From an uncultured Alistipes sp. (lineage in GTDB: Bacteria > Bacteroidota > Bacteroidia > Bacteroidales > Rikenellaceae), in contig URRP01000004.1 in assembly GCA_900550375.1 (NCBI GenBank), forward strand, positions 1 through 64,000: a stretch of 64,000 nt of DNA, written 5' to 3'. This document shows positions 41,685 to 49,742 of the stretch, one piece after another. How positions within the stretch are numbered: position 1 is the first letter of the stretch; each line of letters begins with the position of its first letter. The notes beneath the pieces were generated by a model, which saw nothing but the letters and a program-made list of their open reading frames with translations, made no database searches and was not told the origin of the DNA. A program made the position numbers and the translations under genes.

Positions 41685-44474
41685 TTACAGTTTGGTACGA
41701 AGTTTCAGGAACTGTCCCGTATAACTCTCCGCACACGTTTCCAATCCGGCGGGCGTCCCTTCGAAGACGACCCTGCCGCCTCGGTCGCCCGCTTCGGGAC
41801 CGAGATCGATCACCCAGTCGGCGCACTTGATGACGTCCATGTTGTGTTCGACCACGACGATGGTGTGTCCTTTGCGGATCAGTGCGTCGAAAGCCGTCAG
41901 CAGCTTGTTGATGTCGTGGAAGTGCAGCCCCGTAGTGGGTTCGTCGAAAAGAAAAAGCATGCTGCCCTGTGTGGCGTCTTTCGCCAGAAACGAGGCGAGT
42001 TTCACGCGCTGCGACTCGCCGCCCGAAAGCGTCGAAGAGGATTGTCCCAATTTGATGTAGCCCAACCCCACCTCTTGCAGCGGCAACAGCCGCTCGACGA
42101 TGCGTCGGCACGCGGCGTTGCCTTTCTCCTCGCCGAAGAAGGCGATGGCGTCGTCGACGGTCAGCTCCAGCACGTCGTAGATCGAACGACCGCGGTATTT
42201 CACCTCCAGCACCTCCTCCTTGAACCGTCGGCCGCCGCACGCATCGCATTTGAGTTCGATGTCGGCCATGAACTGCATCGAGACCTTGATGACGCCTTCG
42301 CCCTGACACTCCTCGCAGCGCCCGCCGGCGATGTTGAACGAGAAGTGCGACGGACCCATGCCGTTGTGCTGCGCATAGGGCTGATCGGCAAATAGTTTGC
42401 GTATTTCATCGTAAGCTTTGATGTAGGTGACGGGGTTCGAGCGTGTCGACTTTCCGATCGGATTCTGGTCGACCATTTCGACCGATTTGAGCAGCTGTAC
42501 GTCGCCTTCCAGCCCGTCGAAATCACCCGGTTTAAGCCCCGTGTCGAAGAGGGTGCGCCGCAGTGCCGGATAGAGAATACCCTTGACGAGCGACGATTTG
42601 CCCGAACCGCTGACACCCGTGACGCAGGTCATCACGCCCAGCGGAAAACGCACGTCGATGTTTTGCAGGTTGTTCTCCCGCGCTCCCCGCACGACGATCG
42701 AGTTGCTCCAGCCGCGCGGTGCGGCGGGCGGTTCGATCCGGCGGCGGCCGGAGAGGTAGTCGGCCGTAAGACTCTTCTTGCAGGCGGGCAGTTTTTTCGC
42801 CGGGCCGCTGAAGACGATCTCGCCGCCCTTGTAGCCCGCTTCGGGTCCGACGTCGACGATGTAGTCGGCCGCGCGGATCACCTCCTCCTCGTGTTCGACC
42901 ACGATCACCGTGTTGCCGATGTCGCGCAATTGTTTGAGCACGCCGACCAGACGGTTCGTGTCGCGCGGATGCAGACCGATCGAAGGTTCGTCGAGGATGT
43001 AGAGCGAACCTACGAGGTTGCTGCCCAGCGACGTGGCCAGATTGATGCGCTGCGACTCGCCGCCCGAGAGCGTCGAGCTGAGACGGTCGAGCGTCAGATA
43101 GCCCAGCCCCACGTCGGCGAGGTATTGCAGCCGGTTGACGATCTCCGTAAGGATGCGCCGTGCGGTGGTCGTATCGTGTTCGTCGAGCTGCAATTCTTTG
43201 AAAAACAGAAGAATCGAATCTACGTTCATCGTGACCAGATCGGCGATCGTGCGGCCGCCCACGCGCACGTAGAGCGCTTCTCGGCGCAGGCGGCTGCCGC
43301 CGCACTCGGGGCAGCGCGTCTTGCCCGTATAGCGGGCCTTCATCACGCGGAACTGGATTTTGCGCCGTTCGCTGTCGATGTATTCGAAGAAGCTGTCCAG
43401 ACCGTAGAAGTATTCGTTGCCCGTCCACAGCAGACGCTTCTGTTCGGGCTTCAGTTCGTGATAGGGCGTATGGATCGGGAAGTCGAACTTGTAGGCGTTC
43501 TCCACCAGTTTCTCCTTCCACAGGCGCATCGTCTCACCGCGCCAGCAGGCGACGGCGCCTTCGTAGATCGTCTTGCTCTTGTCGGGGACAACCAGATCCT
43601 CGTCGATGCCTATGATCTTGCCGTAGCCCTCGCAGCGGGGACAGGCGCCCAGCGGATTGTTGAAACTGAAGAGGTGCTCGGAGGGTTGTTCGAAGGCGAT
43701 GCCGTCGGCCTCGAAGCGCGACGAGAACTCCTCGACACCGTCGTCGGTCAGGATGCGGCATACCCCGTCGCCATAGGCGAAAGCGCGGGCTACGGAGTCG
43801 CGCAGGCGTGTGGCGAACTCCTCGTCGGAAGTCACGCGCAGGCGGTCGATCACCACCGATAACTCATCGGGGCGGGTCGCGGGGCCGAGTTCCGGCAGCA
43901 GCTCCTCGATGAAGCGGGTGCGGCCGTCGAACTGGACGCGCTGGATGCCGTCGCCCATCAGCAGCGTCAGCTTCTCGATAATTCCCTGCCCGCGTGTGAC
44001 GACGAGCGGCGCTGCGACGAGCGCCTTCGTGCCTTCGCCGAGCGCGAGGACGTAACGGGCCACATCGTCGACGTTGAAGCACTTCACCTCGCGCCCCGAT
44101 ACGGGTGAGAAGGTGTGCCCGATACGGGCGAAGAGCAGTTTGAGGTAGTCGTAGATTTCGGTCGTGGTGCCGACCGTCGAACGCGGGTTGCGCGTATTGA
44201 CCTTCTGTTCGATGGCGATGGCCGGTGCGATCCCCGTAATCAGGTCGACGTCGGGCTTGTCGATCTTGCCCAGAAACTGCCGGGCATAGGCCGACAGGCT
44301 CTCCACGTAACGGCGCTGCCCCTCGGCGAAGATCGTGTCGAAGGCCAGTGTCGACTTGCCCGAGCCGGAGAGGCCCGTGACGACGGTAAGCGTGTTGTGC
44401 GGGATTTCGACCTCGATGTTCTTGAGGTTGTGGACCCGTGCCCCTTTGATATGGATACTTTTCGGTTCGTTCAT
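41685..44474 (-). CDS. uvrA: Excinuclease ABC subunit UvrA
   Basis: UvrA is the damage-sensing ATPase of nucleotide excision repair. The 929-residue product has two ABC modules: Walker A GLSGSGKST (first, near 33) and GVSGSGKSS (second, near 630), two LSGGESQR signatures, and zinc motifs including CPRCEGYG, CPECGGSRL, CEECQGEG and CDACGGRR. Complete length. Its ATG overlaps the yigZ stop by four bases. No uvrB or uvrC is in the window. Confidence 0.97.
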   Translation of the reverse strand: MNEPKSIHIKGARVHNLKNIEVEIPHNTLTVVTGLSGSGKSTLAFDTIFAEGQRRYVESLSAYARQFLGKIDKPDVDLITGIAPAIAIEQKVNTRNPRSTVGTTTEIYDYLKLLFARIGHTFSPVSGREVKCFNVDDVARYVLALGEGTKALVAAPLVVTRGQGIIEKLTLLMGDGIQRVQFDGRTRFIEELLPELGPATRPDELSVVIDRLRVTSDEEFATRLRDSVARAFAYGDGVCRILTDDGVEEFSSRFEADGIAFEQPSEHLFSFNNPLGACPRCEGYGKIIGIDEDLVVPDKSKTIYEGAVACWRGETMRLWKEKLVENAYKFDFPIHTPYHELKPEQKRLLWTGNEYFYGLDSFFEYIDSERRKIQFRVMKARYTGKTRCPECGGSRLRREALYVRVGGRTIADLVTMNVDSILLFFKELQLDEHDTTTARRILTEIVNRLQYLADVGLGYLTLDRLSSTLSGGESQRINLATSLGSNLVGSLYILDEPSIGLHPRDTNRLVGVLKQLRDIGNTVIVVEHEEEVIRAADYIVDVGPEAGYKGGEIVFSGPAKKLPACKKSLTADYLSGRRRIEPPAAPRGWSNSIVVRGARENNLQNIDVRFPLGVMTCVTGVSGSGKSSLVKGILYPALRRTLFDTGLKPGDFDGLEGDVQLLKSVEMVDQNPIGKSTRSNPVTYIKAYDEIRKLFADQPYAQHNGMGPSHFSFNIAGGRCEECQGEGVIKVSMQFMADIELKCDACGGRRFKEEVLEVKYRGRSIYDVLELTVDDAIAFFGEEKGNAACRRIVERLLPLQEVGLGYIKLGQSSSTLSGGESQRVKLASFLAKDATQGSMLFLFDEPTTGLHFHDINKLLTAFDALIRKGHTIVVVEHNMDVIKCADWVIDLGPEAGDRGGRVVFEGTPAGLETCAESYTGQFLKLRTKL

Positions 44475-45079
44475 GTTTCAACGGTCGCTCCTTCGACCTT
44501 GCGGAGTCGTTCTATTAATCGTTCGGCGCGGCTTTCGCGGATGCGCAGCACGATCGACGAGAGGTTGTCGAATCGCTGCGACTCGACGGCGGGCTGCTCC
44601 TCCTTGACGATGCGCATGACGTCGTTCATCGCCGTGTAGGAGAAGGTCACCGCGATGCGGCGGTCGACCGTTCGCTGTACGATATGCGCCGCTGCCAGCA
44701 CCTCCGCCGCCGACTCCTTGTATGCGGCGATAAGGCCCGGTACCCCCAGTTTCGTCCCGCCGAAGTAACGTACCACGACGATCAGACAGTCGGTCACTTC
44801 GCGCGAGAGCAGTTGCCCCAGAATCGGCTTTCCGGCCGTCGACGAAGGTTCCCCGTCGTCGTTAGCGCGAAAGGTTTCGCCGTGCGGTCCGAGCCGCCAT
44901 GCGAAACAGTGATGCGTGGCATCGTAATACCGTTTGCGCAATGCTTCGAGCTGCCCGCGAATCTCCTCTTCGCGGGTGACGGGATAGGCGAATGCGAGGA
45001 ATTTGCTGCTCTTCTCTTTGTGGATTGCCTCAGCCGGTGCCTCGATAGTAAAATAGGTATCGTCGGCAGGCGTCGTCAT
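44471..45079 (-). CDS. yigZ: YigZ/IMPACT family protein
   Basis: From the ATG at 45079 the product is 202 residues. It has the IMPACT N-terminal domain with KSSKFLAFAYPV, THHCFAWR, DDGEPSSTAGKPILGQL and VVRYFGGTKLGVPGLIAAY (core YFGGTKLG), followed by a small ferredoxin-like UPF0029 domain. Eukaryotic IMPACT modulates translation control via GCN1; the bacterial role is unknown. It overlaps both lepB and uvrA by four bases (ATGA), so it is tightly coupled within the operon. Confidence 0.93.
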   Translation of the reverse strand: MTTPADDTYFTIEAPAEAIHKEKSSKFLAFAYPVTREEEIRGQLEALRKRYYDATHHCFAWRLGPHGETFRANDDGEPSSTAGKPILGQLLSREVTDCLIVVVRYFGGTKLGVPGLIAAYKESAAEVLAAAHIVQRTVDRRIAVTFSYTAMNDVMRIVKEEQPAVESQRFDNLSSIVLRIRESRAERLIERLRKVEGATVET

Positions 45080-46437
45080 TTTACTTTGGTGAAGAGCCGG
45101 TTCCACCGGATGTTCGACGGGAACGATTTGTTGGGGTCGAGTGAAAGCCAGATGAACGAGGCGCGTCCCACGACGTGATCCTCGGGCACGAAGCCCCAGA
45201 AACGCGAGTCGGCCGAGTTGTGGCGGTTGTCGCCCATCATCCAGTAATAGTTCATGCGGAAGGTGTAGTCCGCAGCAGGCGTGCCGTTGAGCAGCACCGT
45301 GCCGTCGGGCAGCTCCTTGACCTTGTTACCTTCGTAGACCTCGATGCAGCGGCGGTAGAGCCGCATGTTCTCCGGCGTCAGCGGGATCGTGCTCCCCTTG
45401 GCCGGAATCCAGATCGGGCCGTAATTATCCTGATTCCATCCCAGCGTCAGGTCGTGGGGATAGACCTCGCGGTTCGGCTCCTCGTAGATGAAGCGTTCGA
45501 CGGCCATCACGTTGCTCATGCGGCGCAGCGCTTCGGCCGTTTCGTCGTTGAGCAGCATGTAGTAGTTCGAGCCGTTGTCGCCGCTCCACTCGGTGATTCC
45601 GAGCTTGTCGACGGCGTATTTCGACAGCGGCGACGAGGTCATCACCGTGTACATATATTGTTTCCCTGCAACGGGAGCCTGCGGCTCATTGTTGACGTAG
45701 ACATCGCCGCCGACGATCTTGAGCGAGTCGCCCGCGATGGCCACGCAGCGTTTGATATAGTTCTCGCGCTTGTCGACCGGACGGGAGATGACCGTATAGT
45801 CGCGAAAGAGTTTCTCGCGGCCCGCCTTGTTACCCAGCGTGTGCTGGTACTTGCGCAGCTCGTCGTAGTAGGTCGCGTCCTGCCGTTCGAGCAGCACCGT
45901 GTCGCCGGCCGGAAAGTTGAAGACCACCACGTCGTTGCGCTCGATGTCGCGCAAACCTTTGAGCCGGTGGTAGGGCCATTTTATACACTCCGAGAAGGAT
46001 TTCTTCGTCTGCGAGAAGGGCATCGTATGGTGCACGAAGGGGAAGGCCACCGGCGTGTTGGGCATCTGAGGGCCGTAGGCTACCTTGCTTACGTAGAGGT
46101 AGTCGCCGATCAGCAGCGACGACTCCATCGACGACGACGGAATGACGTACATCTGAAAGACGAAGATGTGGATCAGCGTCGCCACGACCGTTGCGAAAAC
46201 GATTGCGTTGACCCATTCGTAGATGAATTTGTAGGTCGGACTGCGTCGGCACCACTCGCGGTTCCTGCGGCCGATCAGCCGCGACAGGAAGTGCGTGAAG
46301 TAGAGGTCGACGATGATCAGCTCTCCCAGCAGCAGCCACAGGTTGCCCGTCCATACGACGAACCACAGGATATACAGGAGGCTCCAGAGGGTGAAGCCGA
46401 CCCAGCGATTGGTGAAAAAGGATTTCAATTTACCCAT
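45076..46437 (-). CDS. lepB: Signal peptidase I (Bacteroidota long form)
   Basis: LepB removes signal peptides at the outer face of the inner membrane. The 453-residue product has N-terminal helices (about 12-45) and a further helix (74-95) before the catalytic serine S103 in YVIPSSSMESS. The general-base lysine is K229 in NYIKRCVAIAGD. Box E is YYWMMGDNRHNSADSRFWGFVPEDHVVGRA (core MGDNRHNSADSR). The large insert between boxes D and E is typical of this phylum. It is second in the dapB-lepB-yigZ-uvrA operon. Confidence 0.96.
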   Translation of the reverse strand: MGKLKSFFTNRWVGFTLWSLLYILWFVVWTGNLWLLLGELIIVDLYFTHFLSRLIGRRNREWCRRSPTYKFIYEWVNAIVFATVVATLIHIFVFQMYVIPSSSMESSLLIGDYLYVSKVAYGPQMPNTPVAFPFVHHTMPFSQTKKSFSECIKWPYHRLKGLRDIERNDVVVFNFPAGDTVLLERQDATYYDELRKYQHTLGNKAGREKLFRDYTVISRPVDKRENYIKRCVAIAGDSLKIVGGDVYVNNEPQAPVAGKQYMYTVMTSSPLSKYAVDKLGITEWSGDNGSNYYMLLNDETAEALRRMSNVMAVERFIYEEPNREVYPHDLTLGWNQDNYGPIWIPAKGSTIPLTPENMRLYRRCIEVYEGNKVKELPDGTVLLNGTPAADYTFRMNYYWMMGDNRHNSADSRFWGFVPEDHVVGRASFIWLSLDPNKSFPSNIRWNRLFTKVK

Positions 46438-46443
46438 GCGTCT

Positions 46444-47157
46444 CTATTTCAGCAGGTCGTCCATCGTGTAGACGCCTTGTTTACCGTTCAAAAATTCTGC
46501 CGCGACTACGGCACCCAACGCCAGCGTGCGGCGGTTGAGAATCTCGTGCCGCAGCGTCAGCACGTCGTCCGCCGAGGAGTAGGTGACGGTATGGATGCCC
46601 GGAACCGCTCCTTCGCGGATCGAAGCGATCGCCAGTTCCGAAGGATCGGCCGCAGGACGGTTCACCCAGCGCGTTTTCGAACCGATCCGGTCGATGATCT
46701 CCTCGGCCAGCGTGATGGCCGTACCGCTCGGAGCGTCCTTTTTCTGCGTATGATGCACCTCCTCGATGCGGATATCGTACCCGCCGACCCTTCCGACCAT
46801 CTCCGCCAGCTGCCGGTTGAGGCGGAAAAGCAGGTTGACTCCCAGCGAATAGTTCGAGGCGTAAAAAAATGCGCCGCCCCGCTCGCCGCAACGGGTTTTC
46901 AGTTCGTCGAGGCGATCCGTCCAGCCCGTCGTGCCGCTTACCACCGGCGTACCGGCGTCGATACAGGCGCGTATGTTGTCGTAAGCCGTGGCGGGTGTCG
47001 TGAATTCGAGCGCCACGTCGATGCCGCGCAGGTGCGCTGCGTCGAGTTCGCGGCGGTTGTCGACGTCGACGACGAGTCCGACGGTGTGTCCCCGTTCTAC
47101 GAGGAGCCGTTCGATCTCACGTCCCATTTTTCCGTATCCGATGATAGCTGCATTCAT
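46444..47157 (-). CDS. dapB: 4-hydroxy-tetrahydrodipicolinate reductase
   Basis: DapB makes tetrahydrodipicolinate for lysine and meso-diaminopimelate (cell wall). The 237-residue product has the nucleotide loop IIGYGKMGRE (5-14), SGTTGW, and the signature EVHHTQKKDAPSGTA with the catalytic histidine and lysine. It is short relative to E. coli (273) but typical for Bacteroidota. First gene of a six-gene leftward operon with lepB, yigZ, uvrA, M16 and O-methyltransferase. Its promoter is provided by the repeat at 47177-47250. Confidence 0.95.
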   Translation of the reverse strand: MNAAIIGYGKMGREIERLLVERGHTVGLVVDVDNRRELDAAHLRGIDVALEFTTPATAYDNIRACIDAGTPVVSGTTGWTDRLDELKTRCGERGGAFFYASNYSLGVNLLFRLNRQLAEMVGRVGGYDIRIEEVHHTQKKDAPSGTAITLAEEIIDRIGSKTRWVNRPAADPSELAIASIREGAVPGIHTVTYSSADDVLTLRHEILNRRTLALGAVVAAEFLNGKQGVYTMDDLLK

Positions 47158-47176
47158 ATCCGAAGGTCAATTTGTG

Positions 47177-47250
47177 CAAAGATACGAAAAAGCCGAGCGC
47201 AAAAGCAAATTTATTTGCATTTTGCCGAGGCGCAGTATCTAAGGCGAAGC
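47177..47250 (-). repeat. Promoter-bearing 74-bp repeat, unit 1 (dapB promoter)
   Basis: On the minus strand TTTG (47206-47209), 21 bases, TATCTTTG (47177-47184) form a consensus promoter ending 20 bases before the dapB ATG. The -33 box lies in the inverted repeat GCAAAT-AA-ATTTGC. The unit is repeated in tandem at 47251-47325 and dispersed at 34247-34320 and 1-54. Confidence 0.85.
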
Positions 47251-47325
47251 CAAAGATGATGAAAAAACCGAGCGCAAAAGCAAATTCAGTTGCATTTTGC
47301 CGAGGCGCAGTATCTGAGGCGCAGC
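47251..47325 (-). repeat. Promoter-bearing repeat, unit 2 (tandem copy)
   Basis: About 88 percent identical to unit 1 by eye. The -7 box is degraded to CATCTTTG and the inverted repeat to GCAA/TTGC, suggesting this upstream copy is under less selection. CAAAG at 47326-47330 starts a third, lost unit. Confidence 0.85.
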
Positions 47326-47375
47326 CAAAGTGCGAAATTCGCAACGAATCCGACGAGCCGTTCGGGAATTTTTCG

Positions 47376-47383
47376 TACCTTTG
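47376..47383 (+). promoter_or_regulatory. -7 element TACCTTTG of truA
   Basis: Preceded by TTTTTCG, the same extension seen at the end of the 74-bp repeats; 44 bases before the truA ATG. Confidence 0.6.
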
Positions 47384-47427
47384 ACTCTACTTGAAAACGT
47401 ATTTACACGGAATTTGGTATCTCTGCC

Positions 47428-48210
47428 ATGCGCTATTTTATCGAACTCAGTTATAACGGCGGCCGTTATTGCGGCTGGCAGCGCCAGCGTGATGCCGCTT
47501 CGGTGCAAGCGACGCTCGAAAGGGCGCTCTCGACGTTGCTGCGCGAGCCTGTCGAGACGACCGGCGCCGGTCGCACCGATACGGGCGTGCACGCCGCCTA
47601 CGCCGTGGCGCATTTTGATCTGGCAGCGCCGCTGGCCGACCCCGAGCAGACGACCTACAAACTCAATTGCCTGCTGCCCGATGATATCGCCGTCTTCGGC
47701 GTGACGCCGGTTGCGGCCGATGCGCACGCGCGTTTCAGTGCTGCGGAGCGCGAATACCGTTATTTCATCGAGTCGCGCAAGAATCCCTTTACCCGGCAGG
47801 CCGCGTGGCAGTATTACCGGCCGCTGGATGCCGAACGGATGAACCGCGCTGCGGCATCGCTTTTGGAATACAGCGATTTTACCTCCTTTGCCAAACTGAA
47901 CTCCAACAATAAAACCAATATCTGCCGTATCGTACGGGCCGGTTGGGAGGAGTCGCCCGAGGGGGTCTATCGTTTTACGATCCGCGCCGACCGTTTCCTG
48001 CGCAATATGGTGCGGGCGTTGGTGGGGACGCTGGTCGACGTGGGGCGCGGCCGTTACAGCGAGGAGGAGTTCCGCTCGATCGTCGAGAGCTGCGACCTGT
48101 CGCGTGCGAGCGGCAGCGCACCGGCCGAGGGACTTTACCTGTGGGATGTCGCCTATCCCGACGAGGTGTTCCGACGCGGGGAAAAGACGCAAAACCTGTT
48201 GTTTAACTAA
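47428..48210 (+). CDS. truA: tRNA pseudouridine(38-40) synthase TruA
   Basis: TruA isomerises uridines in the anticodon stem. The 260-residue product has the catalytic aspartate D51 in AGRTDTGVHA, the N-terminal YNGGRYCGWQRQ and the C-terminal block DRFLRNMVRALVGTLVDVGRG (core FLRNMVR). Standard length. It is followed 14 bases later by a small membrane protein gene and a shared terminator. Confidence 0.96.
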   Translation: MRYFIELSYNGGRYCGWQRQRDAASVQATLERALSTLLREPVETTGAGRTDTGVHAAYAVAHFDLAAPLADPEQTTYKLNCLLPDDIAVFGVTPVAADAHARFSAAEREYRYFIESRKNPFTRQAAWQYYRPLDAERMNRAAASLLEYSDFTSFAKLNSNNKTNICRIVRAGWEESPEGVYRFTIRADRFLRNMVRALVGTLVDVGRGRYSEEEFRSIVESCDLSRASGSAPAEGLYLWDVAYPDEVFRRGEKTQNLLFN

Positions 48211-48224
48211 AAATATTTCGGACT

Positions 48225-48410
48225 ATGGGAACGATTTTCTATCTGGTGGGCTTGGTCTGCGCCATGCTGGCGGTGCTCGACATCTTCAAGAAGAACATTT
48301 CGACCGTCGGCAAGGTGATCGCCTCGCTGCTCGTGCTGCTGACGAGCTGGGTGGGCCTGCTGGGCTATTACTTCTATGCGAAGGATCATCTCGAAGAGTG
48401 GTTCAAGTAG
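48225..48410 (+). CDS. Small two-helix membrane protein (61 aa)
   Basis: Two predicted helices (2-20 and 30-50) are joined by the short basic loop FKKNISTVGK; the C terminus is polar (YAKDHLEEWFK). It resembles the phospholipase D N-terminal-like/PLDc_N small membrane proteins of Bacteroidota (LLGYYFYAKDH), without catalytic residues. Probably an inner-membrane protein of unknown role, co-transcribed with truA. Confidence 0.8.
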   Translation: MGTIFYLVGLVCAMLAVLDIFKKNISTVGKVIASLLVLLTSWVGLLGYYFYAKDHLEEWFK

Positions 48411-48426
48411 CTCTTCGTACAGATGA

Positions 48427-48460
48427 AAACAGGCCGATGCGGAAAAGCATCGGCCTGTTT
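48427..48460. terminator. Bidirectional terminator between the truA unit and the DUF4876 gene
   Basis: AAACAGGCCGATGC (48427-48440) pairs perfectly with GCATCGGCCTGTTT (48447-48460) around GGAAAA. Confidence 0.92.
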
Positions 48461-48477
48461 CGTTGAGGTGCGCTGCC

Positions 48478-49704
48478 CTATTTGCCCGTTTTGAGCGACG
48501 GCGTGGCGCGGGGTGTGAAGTCGTTGGTCGAGTTGTTCGTGTCGACCAGTTTGCCGTCGGTGCCTGTCTTGCGGCGGACGCTCAGGCCGTAGGCCGTGGC
48601 GTCGTCGGGATTCTCCAAGCAATACGTGTAGCCTGCGTCGAGCGAACTGTGCCACGGACTTGCGACATAATTGGAGGGAATGGCCGTGTTGACGGCGTCG
48701 AGTACCCATGCGTTGGGAACCTTGTAGGTGTCCTTGATGGTTTTATCGAACGATCCCGATCCCGCAGCGTTCGACCAGCTGTAAATGTAACGGCCGGTGA
48801 GGGTGTAGTCCTTCAGGAAGGTCTCCTTGGTCATGCCTGCGGGCGGCATGGCGATCGCATAACACTGATATCCGCGGCTGTGGAGAATGAATACGGTGAG
48901 TGTGGAGGTGTACCAGATGTCGAGATTCTTCACGGCGGGGTTATCGATATCGAGGTAGTTCTCGTTGGTCGATTCGTTGAACCATTCGAAATCGGCTGTC
49001 GTCAGGTCGAACGAGTTGGGATTGTTCGCCTTGTGGTTTTGGGCGTTGTTGCAGATCACGAGCGAAGCTCCGGCCTTGACCAAGACATCGTTTCCGCTGC
49101 CCGGAATGCAGTAGATATCGTCCGTGGCGCAATATTCGGGACGGAAGTCTTCGCCTTCGTAGAACGAGAAGTTCTGCCCTGAGTTGAGCATCGAACCGAT
49201 AATCAGCATCCCGTCGGCGTAGAGATCGTGGTCGGTGTTGTTGCGGATTTTGATATACTGGTCTCCGTACCACATATCGGGCTCGCCGGTTTCGGGCAGC
49301 GTGTTGGAGGTGTAGAAAATCTCCTCGATCACGAAGTCACCGCTGTCGACGTCGCTTTCGCCCGACTGCTTGATCTTCATGTAGGCCAGTGTTTCGAGGG
49401 TTGTCTTGGCCGAGAGCGTGACGGTCGTCTGCCGCTCGGCACCCGTTGCGTTGGGCTCTACCGTGAGTACGACTACCCCGCCCTCGCTCTGTTCGCTCTG
49501 GCCGACCCACGCTGCGGCGTCGGCCGGAATGTCGATCGCATAGTCCGAGGTAGCCAGCGTAACCAGCACGTTGCCCCCGCGCGCCCGAACGTTGAAGTTC
49601 GTCGTGGCAGGGCCTTTCGGATCGTCTCCTTCGTTGTCGTCGGAGCAGGCGGTGACGCCGATCGCCAGTGCGGCGATCATCAGCATTGCAAAAAGTTTTT
49701 TCAT
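48478..49704 (-). CDS. DUF4876 lipoprotein with N-terminal BACON-like domain
   Basis: The 408-residue predicted lipoprotein (VTAC, Cys20, followed by SDDNEGDD, a surface-export-like acidic run) has an Ig/BACON-like domain (about 35-115: NVLVTLATSDYAIDIP, AAWVGQ, RQTTVTLSAKTTLETLAYMKIKQSG) and a C-terminal DUF4876 region related to lamin-tail folds (IEEIFYTSNTLPETGEPDMW, QYIKIRNNTDHDLYADGMLI). No enzyme motif is seen. Last gene of the leftward receptor operon. Likely surface-exposed partner of the TonB-dependent receptor; ligand unknown. Confidence 0.88.
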   Translation of the reverse strand: MKKLFAMLMIAALAIGVTACSDDNEGDDPKGPATTNFNVRARGGNVLVTLATSDYAIDIPADAAAWVGQSEQSEGGVVVLTVEPNATGAERQTTVTLSAKTTLETLAYMKIKQSGESDVDSGDFVIEEIFYTSNTLPETGEPDMWYGDQYIKIRNNTDHDLYADGMLIIGSMLNSGQNFSFYEGEDFRPEYCATDDIYCIPGSGNDVLVKAGASLVICNNAQNHKANNPNSFDLTTADFEWFNESTNENYLDIDNPAVKNLDIWYTSTLTVFILHSRGYQCYAIAMPPAGMTKETFLKDYTLTGRYIYSWSNAAGSGSFDKTIKDTYKVPNAWVLDAVNTAIPSNYVASPWHSSLDAGYTYCLENPDDATAYGLSVRRKTGTDGKLVDTNNSTNDFTPRATPSLKTGK

Positions 49705-49742
49705 CGTTTTACTGTATTAAATTAAACATCGATAGGTGTGTT

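Noticed and set aside
45175..47259. Open frame of 694 codons on the + strand
   Set aside because: Antisense to lepB and dapB, which have complete motifs. Long shadow frames are common in GC-rich DNA; the same holds for frames at 2192-3931, 3995-5560, 14784-16286, 30548-32725 and 51727-53934.
47172..47384. 70-codon frame with an internal protein repeat
   Set aside because: The repeat at protein level is produced by the tandem 74-bp promoter element; the diverged copy at 34 kb does not keep the frame.
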